Made by a program: the position numbers and the translations under genes
Part shown: one piece after another, positions 23,547 through 28,362 of the stretch
Layout of the letters: each line of letters begins with the position of its first letter
Numbering within the stretch: position 1 is the first letter of the stretch
Notes under the pieces: generated by a model
Told to the model about the DNA's origin: nothing
Seen by the model: the letters and a program-made list of their open reading frames with translations, nothing else
Databases searched by the model: none
From: Gallionella sp. UBA4737
GTDB lineage: Bacteria; Pseudomonadota; Gammaproteobacteria; Burkholderiales; Gallionellaceae
DNA: 28,362 bases
Direction of reading: 5' to 3'
Assembly: GCA_002403995.1 (NCBI GenBank)
Contig: DHIV01000110.1
Span: 31,074 to 59,435 of the forward strand

Positions 23547-23590
23547 TTTTGGCTTATTGGGGTTAACAAAGTTTTCAAGGGAGTAAGTTT

Positions 23591-26467
23591 ATGTTGCATG
23601 CCGCTACCGATAGCGTTTCGACCTCTACAATGCATGACAATAACGTTCCCGACTCCGTTTCATCTTCTCCTGCTGCTTCCAATCCGTTCGATCAATACAA
23701 GGTAATCCGCCGCAATGGTTCGGTGGTTGTGTTTGAACCGGCCAAGATTTCGATCGCGTTGACCAAGGCGTTCATCGCGGTGAATGGCGGCCAGGGTGCC
23801 GCATCGGCGCGGGTTCGCGAAATGGTTGAACAATTGACCAATGGCGTCGTTTCGGCGCTGATGCGCCGCCAGCCGCATGGCGGGACGATGCACATCGAGG
23901 ACATTCAGGACCAGGTCGAGCTGGGATTGATGCGTTCCGGAGAGCACGACGTTGCGCGCACCTACGTGCTGTACCGCGAAGAGCGGTCGCGTTCCCGCGC
24001 CAAGTCCAAGGCCAAGGAGCCGGTACATATTATTAATGTGACCGGCGAGGATGGCGTGGCGCGACCGCTCGATCAGGGCCGTCTGTCCGCATTGGTGCAG
24101 GATGCCTGCGCCGGACTGGGCGACGTGGTTTCCGCGGATGTGGTCATCAAACTGACGCTCAAGGACTTGTATGATGGCGTGGCGCTGCATGAAGTGCGCA
24201 AGTGCCTGGTGCTTTCCGCGCGCTCGCTGATCGAGAAAGAGCCGGCCTATAATTTTGTCACCGCGCGCCTGCTGCTGAATACCATCTGCAGTGAGACTCT
24301 CGGCGAAGAGATCGCGCCTGGGGACATGGCGACACGCTATGCGACCTATTTTCCGCAATTCATCAAGCAGGGCATCGCGGCAGAATTGCTGGATCCGCGC
24401 CTGGGGCAGTTCGACCTGAAGCGACTGGCCAAGGAACTGGATGCGCAGCGTGACCTGCAGTTCGGTTATCTCGGCCTGCAAACCTTGTATGACCGCTATT
24501 TTTTGCATATCGAAGGCAAGCGCATCGAATTGCCGCAGGCCTTCTTCATGCGCGTCGCGATGGGATTGGCGCTGAACGAGATAGACCGGGAAGCGCGCGC
24601 GGTGGAATTCTATCGCCTGCTGTCCAGTTTCGACTTCATGAGCTCGACGCCGACCTTGTTCAATTCCGGCTCGCTGCGTTCACAATTGTCCTCCTGTTAC
24701 CTGACCACGGTGGCGGACGACCTGGACGGGATTTACGAAGCCATCAAGGAAAACGCGCTGCTCGCCAAATATGCCGGTGGTTTGGGCAACGACTGGACGC
24801 CGGTGCGCGCGCTCGGTGCGCACATCAAGGGAACCAATGGTCAATCGCAGGGCGTGGTGCCGTTCCTCAAGGTGGTGAACGATACCGCTGTCGCGGTGAA
24901 CCAGGGCGGCAAGCGCAAGGGCGCGGTGTGCGCCTATCTGGAAACCTGGCATCTGGATGTCGAAGAGTTCCTGGACCTGCGCAAGAACACCGGCGATGAC
25001 CGCCGCCGCACCCATGACATGAATACCGCCAACTGGATCCCCGACCTGTTCATGAAACGCGTGATGGAGGGCGGCGACTGGACCCTGTTCTCGCCGTCCA
25101 ATGTGCCGGATCTGCACGGCAAGTACGGCGCCGAGTTCGAACGCGCCTATACCGCTTATGAAGCGAAAACGGTCACAGGTGAACTCAAGCTGTTCAAACG
25201 GGTTCCTGCTGCCAGCCTGTGGCGCAAGATGCTGACCATGCTGTTCGAAACCGGCCATCCGTGGATCACCTTCAAGGATCCCTGCAACATCCGTTCGCCG
25301 CAGCAGCACGTCGGCGTGGTGCACAGTTCCAATCTATGCACCGAGATCACGCTGAACACCAGCGACAGCGAGATCGCCGTGTGCAATCTCGGCTCGATCA
25401 ACCTGGCTGCGCACCTGTATCCCCAATATGACAAGGATGGAGGGCGATATGAAAAGGCCGGTCAAATTGACCATGACAAGCTGCGCCGCACCGTCAACAC
25501 TGCGATGCGCATGCTGGATAATGTGATCGACATCAATTACTACGCGGTGGACAAAGCGCGCAATTCCAACCTCAAGCACCGTCCGGTGGGTTTGGGCATC
25601 ATGGGTTTTCAGGATTGTTTGCATGAGTTGCGCATTCCTTATGCTTCCGACGCGGCAGTCGAGTTTGCCGACCGTTCGATGGAGGCGGTGTGCTACTACT
25701 CCTATTGGGCATCCACCGAATTGGCTGCGGAGCGCGGCCGCTATGCCAGCTATCGCGGAAGCCTGTGGGATCGCGGGATCCTGCCGCAGGATACGCTGGA
25801 GTTGTTGCGCAAGGAGCGCGGCGGCTATGTCGAAGTGGACACATCGGCCAGCATGGATTGGGATGCATTGCGCGCGCGCATCAAGCAGCACGGCATGCGC
25901 AACTCGAATTGCATCGCGATCGCGCCGACTGCCACTATCTCCAACATCATCGGCGTGTCGGCCTGCATCGAGCCGACCTACCAGAACATCTTCGTGAAAT
26001 CCAACCTGTCCGGCGAATTCACCGTCATCAACGAACATCTGGTGGCTGACTTGAAGCAGCTTGGCTTGTGGGACGAGGTGATGATCGCCGACCTGAAGTA
26101 TTTCGACGGCACGCTGGCAAAGATCGACCGTATCCCGGCAGAACTCCGCAACCTGTACGCAACCGCGTTTGAAGTGGAGCCAAGCTGGCTGATCGAGGCC
26201 GCATCCCGCCGCCAGAAGTGGATAGACCAGGCGCAGTCGCTGAATATCTACATGGCCGGCGTGTCGGGCCGCAAGCTCGATGAGACCTACAAGCTGGCTT
26301 GGTTGCGCGGCCTGAAGACCACTTACTATTTGCGCACCATGGGCGCGACCTCGGCGGAGAAATCCACCGGACGAGCCGGCGCGCTGAACGCGGTTCCAGC
26401 CGGCGGCGGTGCGGAAGAAGCCAAGTTCTGTTCGATTGACAACCCGGAGTGTGAAGCTTGCCAATAG
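23591..26467 (+). CDS. nrdA: Ribonucleoside-diphosphate reductase alpha subunit (class Ia)
   Basis: This 958-aa subunit reduces ribonucleoside diphosphates to deoxy forms. It carries two ATP-cone regulatory domains at the N-terminus (about residues 36-130 and 146-235), one more than E. coli NrdA. The first is canonical (VIRRNGSVVVFEPAKI); the second is more divergent. Catalytic residues are seen as Cys369 (SSCYLTT), Asn581-Cys583-Glu585 (NLCTEI) and Cys598 (VCNLGS). The C-terminal redox pair is Cys954/Cys957 in CEACQ. AGGGAG lies 7 nt before the ATG. The last nine codons form one arm of a long hairpin with the stop codon in its tip, and the last five codons are duplicated 193 bp downstream. 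Confidence 0.96.
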   Translation: MLHAATDSVSTSTMHDNNVPDSVSSSPAASNPFDQYKVIRRNGSVVVFEPAKISIALTKAFIAVNGGQGAASARVREMVEQLTNGVVSALMRRQPHGGTMHIEDIQDQVELGLMRSGEHDVARTYVLYREERSRSRAKSKAKEPVHIINVTGEDGVARPLDQGRLSALVQDACAGLGDVVSADVVIKLTLKDLYDGVALHEVRKCLVLSARSLIEKEPAYNFVTARLLLNTICSETLGEEIAPGDMATRYATYFPQFIKQGIAAELLDPRLGQFDLKRLAKELDAQRDLQFGYLGLQTLYDRYFLHIEGKRIELPQAFFMRVAMGLALNEIDREARAVEFYRLLSSFDFMSSTPTLFNSGSLRSQLSSCYLTTVADDLDGIYEAIKENALLAKYAGGLGNDWTPVRALGAHIKGTNGQSQGVVPFLKVVNDTAVAVNQGGKRKGAVCAYLETWHLDVEEFLDLRKNTGDDRRRTHDMNTANWIPDLFMKRVMEGGDWTLFSPSNVPDLHGKYGAEFERAYTAYEAKTVTGELKLFKRVPAASLWRKMLTMLFETGHPWITFKDPCNIRSPQQHVGVVHSSNLCTEITLNTSDSEIAVCNLGSINLAAHLYPQYDKDGGRYEKAGQIDHDKLRRTVNTAMRMLDNVIDINYYAVDKARNSNLKHRPVGLGIMGFQDCLHELRIPYASDAAVEFADRSMEAVCYYSYWASTELAAERGRYASYRGSLWDRGILPQDTLELLRKERGGYVEVDTSASMDWDALRARIKQHGMRNSNCIAIAPTATISNIIGVSACIEPTYQNIFVKSNLSGEFTVINEHLVADLKQLGLWDEVMIADLKYFDGTLAKIDRIPAELRNLYATAFEVEPSWLIEAASRRQKWIDQAQSLNIYMAGVSGRKLDETYKLAWLRGLKTTYYLRTMGATSAEKSTGRAGALNAVPAGGGAEEAKFCSIDNPECEACQ

Positions 26468-26487
26468 ACAAGTTCACGCTCCGGGTT
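26441..26487 (+). other. Long hairpin with the nrdA stop codon at its tip
   Basis: Arms 26441-26462 and 26467-26487 pair over 21 positions with one G-T wobble (26450/26478), one C-A mismatch (26461/26468) and one bulged G (26456). The tetraloop is AATA, and the nrdA stop TAG (26465-26467) spans loop and closing pair. There is no T-tract. The 3' arm shares 26483-26487 with the first stem of repeat unit A, so the two structures exclude each other. Confidence 0.75.
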
Positions 26488-26638
26488 GCGGTGAAGACTA
26501 ACCTTCAGGTTATGTCGGAACCACAATCCTATTTAAAAGGCATGTCAGTGACATGCTCGCAGTCAGGGTTGCGGTGAAGGCTCATATGCGCGAAGCGCAT
26601 GTGAAGTCCGCATAGCGGACGGCCGGAACCACAACCGG
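26453..26638 (+). repeat. Structured repeat unit A in the nrdA-nrdB spacer
   Basis: Unit A is the first of two tandem copies. Parts in order are: the stop-codon hairpin apex; long stem H1 (26483-26492 with 26520-26529, inner helices 26496-26503 with 26508-26516, loop TTCA); an 8-bp palindromic hairpin (26540-26556); and long stem H2 (26567-26575 with 26628-26636) enclosing a short helix (26579-26581 with 26622-26624) and two triloop hairpins (26583-26603 and 26606-26620). Both long stems have the same C-A mismatch and the same 3x3 purine loop (GAA opposite GGA). No protein-coding gene is credible here; unit A, unit B and two further hairpins fill the 515-bp gap between nrdA and nrdB. Confidence 0.8.
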
Positions 26639-26645
26639 TTTGGGC

Positions 26646-26881
26646 GAAGCCTGCCAATAGGCAAGTTCACTCTCTGGGTTGCGGCGGAGACTAACCTTCC
26701 CCCCGCAAGGAGGAGGCCGTGGTTGTAAAGCCACTAAAGTGGTATCAACCACGCACAGGTTATGTCGTAGCCACAATCCAGAGGAAGGATATGTCAGTGA
26801 CATGCTTGCATTCATGATTACGGCGAAAGCTAACTTGCGCAGCAAGTTAAGCCCCGTAGGGGCGGCTGAAGCCACAACCGG
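26646..26881 (+). repeat. Structured repeat unit B, with a nested insertion
   Basis: Unit B aligns with unit A from GAAGCYTGCCAATAG to CACAACCGG and starts with a fossil of the last nrdA codons (Glu-Ala-Cys-Gln-stop). Stem H1 is 26676-26685 with 26770-26779; its loop holds an insertion of about 57 bp (26699-26755) with a nested hairpin (CGTGGTTG/CAACCACG at 26718-26725 and 26746-26753, inner CCAC/GTGG). The ATGTCA-G-TGACAT hairpin recurs at 26791-26803. Stem H2 is 26816-26824 with 26871-26879 and encloses two triloop hairpins (26831-26849, 26851-26863) whose stem sequences differ completely from those of unit A but stay paired. Confidence 0.8.
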
Positions 26882-26890
26882 AAAAGGCGA

Positions 26891-26940
26891 GGTCTGCATG
26901 GATATGCAAACCATATTCCTGGCATGAGCAGCATGCCGGG
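26891..26940 (+). other. Two further hairpins before nrdB
   Basis: Hairpin one pairs 26891-26899 with 26904-26912 (eight pairs and a C-A mismatch, loop GGAT). Hairpin two pairs 26918-26926 with 26932-26940 (nine pairs including a T-G wobble, loop AGCAG). They lie 43 bp before the nrdB start and may be remnants of a further unit. Confidence 0.6.
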
Positions 26941-26982
26941 AACGGAAGACGAATAGCTGTATTAGCAAAGGAGAATAACAAG

Positions 26983-28149
26983 ATGCTGAATTTTGACGAA
27001 AACATCAAGGCAGACGGGATGCCATTGGGCATGATCCCAATTTCCTCATTCGATGAGGCATTGATCTTGCAAAAGCTGGCAGCGCAAATGGAAAAGGCGG
27101 AACAGACTGAGTATGCAGTTGAAGCGAAACCGGCTGGGCGCATTCGTGTGGAAGACAAGCGCATCATCAATTGCAACGCCGACGTCAATCAGCTGGTGCC
27201 ATTCAAGTACAAATGGGCATGGGAAAAATACCTGTCTGCCTGCGCCAATCACTGGATGCCGCAGGAAGTGAACATGACCGCAGACATCGCGCTGTGGAAA
27301 AGCGACAGGCTGAGTGACGACGAACGCCTCTTGGTCAAGCGCAACCTGGGATTTTTCACCACGGCGGACAGTCTGGCGGCGAACAACATCGTGCTCGGCA
27401 CTTATCGCCACATCAGCAATCCGGAGTGCCGCCAATACCTGCTGCGCCAGGCGTTTGAAGAGGCGATCCACACTCACGCCTATCAATACATCGTGGAAAG
27501 TCTGGGTCTGGATGAAGGCGAAATCTTCAACATGTACCACGAAGTACCCAGCATACGCGCCAAGGACGAGTTCCTGTTGCCGTTCATCGACACGCTGACC
27601 AATCCCGCATTCAAGACCGGCACGCCGGAGGCGGATCGCCAGTTGCTGCGCAGCCTGATCGTGTTCGCCTGCATCATGGAAGGTCTGTTTTTCTATGTGG
27701 GCTTCGTGCAGATCCTCGCCCTGGGCCGCCAGAACAAGATGACCGGCGCGGCCGAACAATATCAATACATCCTGCGCGATGAATCCATGCACCTGAATTT
27801 TGGTGTGGACGTGATCAATCAGATCAAGATGGAAAACCCGCACCTGTGGACTGCAGAATTTCGCGAAGAAATTCGCGGCTTGATGCAAAAGGGCGTGGAG
27901 CTGGAATATGCCTATGCCGAAGATACCATGCCACGCGGTGTGCTGGGTCTGAACGCGACGATGTTTAAAGAATACTTACGTTTTATTGCCAACCGCCGCT
28001 GCCAGCAAATCGGTGTGGATGTGCTGTTTCAGGGGGCGACCAATCCGTTCCCGTGGATGGCAGAAATGATCGATCTGAAGAAAGAGAAGAATTTCTTTGA
28101 AACCCGTGTCACCGAGTATCAAACCGGCGGCGCGCTGTCCTGGGATTAG
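26983..28149 (+). CDS. nrdB: Ribonucleoside-diphosphate reductase beta subunit (class Ia)
   Basis: This 388-aa subunit houses the di-iron centre and tyrosyl radical that start catalysis in NrdA. The metal ligands can be placed as Asp129 (TTADSLAANN), Glu160 and His163 (FEEAIH), Glu233 (IMEGLFF), and Glu267 and His270 (RDESMHLNF). The radical tyrosine is Tyr167, four residues after His163, so this looks like class Ia and not the Phe-containing Ic form. An AGGAG box lies 10 nt before the ATG. The C-terminal tail is acidic/aromatic (TGGALSWD) and would dock on NrdA. The 515-bp gap to nrdA is unusually long and full of hairpins. Confidence 0.96.
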   Translation: MLNFDENIKADGMPLGMIPISSFDEALILQKLAAQMEKAEQTEYAVEAKPAGRIRVEDKRIINCNADVNQLVPFKYKWAWEKYLSACANHWMPQEVNMTADIALWKSDRLSDDERLLVKRNLGFFTTADSLAANNIVLGTYRHISNPECRQYLLRQAFEEAIHTHAYQYIVESLGLDEGEIFNMYHEVPSIRAKDEFLLPFIDTLTNPAFKTGTPEADRQLLRSLIVFACIMEGLFFYVGFVQILALGRQNKMTGAAEQYQYILRDESMHLNFGVDVINQIKMENPHLWTAEFREEIRGLMQKGVELEYAYAEDTMPRGVLGLNATMFKEYLRFIANRRCQQIGVDVLFQGATNPFPWMAEMIDLKKEKNFFETRVTEYQTGGALSWD

Positions 28150-28187
28150 CGCTGCATATCGCTAACCAGGCTTAAGGTAATGGCTTT

Positions 28188-28215
28188 AGCCCTCGCTTGA
28201 AGTTAAGCGCGGGCT
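28188..28215. other. Hairpin after nrdB
   Basis: AGCCC-T-CGCTT (28188-28198) pairs with AAGCG-C-GGGCT (28205-28215) with one mismatch and a GAAGTT loop. No T-run follows directly. It may be a weak or factor-dependent terminator for nrdAB. Confidence 0.45.
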
Positions 28216-28281
28216 GGGGGTGTAGGTGTAGCAAGCGTAAGTGTTGTATTTTTTAACTTTCATCATTGAAGGAGAATCAAA

Positions 28282-28362
28282 ATGGTAGCAAAGAAGAAAG
28301 CCAAACCAGCAGCCAAGAAGGCAGCAGCCAAAAAGCCGGCTGCTAAAAAGAAAGTAGCGGCG
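28282..28362 (+). CDS. Lys/Ala-rich histone H1-like protein (N-terminus only)
   Basis: Only 27 residues are in the window; the gene runs off the right edge. The sequence starts MVAKKKAKPAAKK and consists almost only of Lys, Ala and Pro in KPAAKK-type repeats, typical of the bacterial H1-like (AlgP/Hc1-like) DNA-binding proteins common in betaproteobacteria. GAAGGAG lies 7 nt before the ATG. It is probably a nucleoid-associated protein; the rest of the gene is needed to be sure. Confidence 0.8.
   Translation, partial: MVAKKKAKPAAKKAAAKKPAAKKKVAA

Noticed and set aside
26453..26940. CRISPR array or integron attC sites in the repeat-rich nrd spacer
   Set aside because: There are only two long units with different internal sequence, no regular spacers, no cas genes, and no attC-type core sites or integrase.
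26582..26968. 128-codon open frame on the minus strand in the nrdA-nrdB spacer, and an 82-codon one on the plus strand
   Set aside because: Both run through the structured repeat units. Similar short peptides appear from both copies only because the DNA is repeated and palindromic; there is no ribosome site or domain.

Overview
The window looks like chromosomal DNA of a betaproteobacterium, most likely Nitrosomonadales/Gallionellaceae-like. This rests on gene order and protein character: ZapA next to 6S RNA, PP0621-PilS-PilR-AmpD in a row, and NrdA-NrdB followed by a Lys/Ala-rich histone-like gene. Codon use and GC content look uniform, and I see no phage, transposase, CRISPR array, tRNA or rRNA. 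Almost all genes are housekeeping or nutrient-response genes; the unusual material is in repeats and structured non-coding DNA.

Layout. Positions 1-63 hold an inverted pair of REP-like units. Positions 152-2201 (minus strand) hold a zapB-like gene, zapA, 6S RNA with its terminator, an EVE-domain protein and a TauE/SafE exporter. Positions 2293-5163 (plus) are a cobalamin module: B12 riboswitch, BtuB-type receptor, terminator, and a small membrane protein that fits the BtuM family of vitamin B12 transporters. An AI-2E-family permease, a 2-Cys peroxiredoxin with a clear promoter and terminator, and a sodium:solute symporter follow. PhoB-PhoR (8743-10734) sits behind a triple Pho half-site. On the minus strand (10726-16694) come an unrecognised 540-aa protein, a HIT protein and a giant FAD/Fe-S dehydrogenase. 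The plus strand then carries modABC, a PP0621-pilS-pilR-ampD cluster, and nrdA-nrdB followed by the start of a histone H1-like gene.

How the genes work together. The B12 riboswitch controls the outer-membrane receptor and perhaps, by read-through, the inner-membrane step. PhoB probably autoregulates phoBR. ModABC imports molybdate. PilS-PilR-like proteins form a sigma-54 two-component pair. NrdAB makes deoxyribonucleotides, and two NrdR-box-like sites lie upstream of nrdA.

The most interesting region is the unusually long 515-bp nrdA-nrdB gap. It holds two tandem copies (26453-26638 and 26646-26881) of an elaborate multi-hairpin element. The copies differ by compensatory base changes in at least three stem positions and by complete replacement of two hairpin stems, while a C-A mismatch and a purine-rich internal loop recur in all four long stems. 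The first copy starts inside nrdA, whose stop codon lies at the tip of a 21-bp hairpin. The second copy carries a fossil of the nrdA C-terminus. Two other genes (the dehydrogenase and pilS) appear to contain in-frame insertions of repeat-like DNA.
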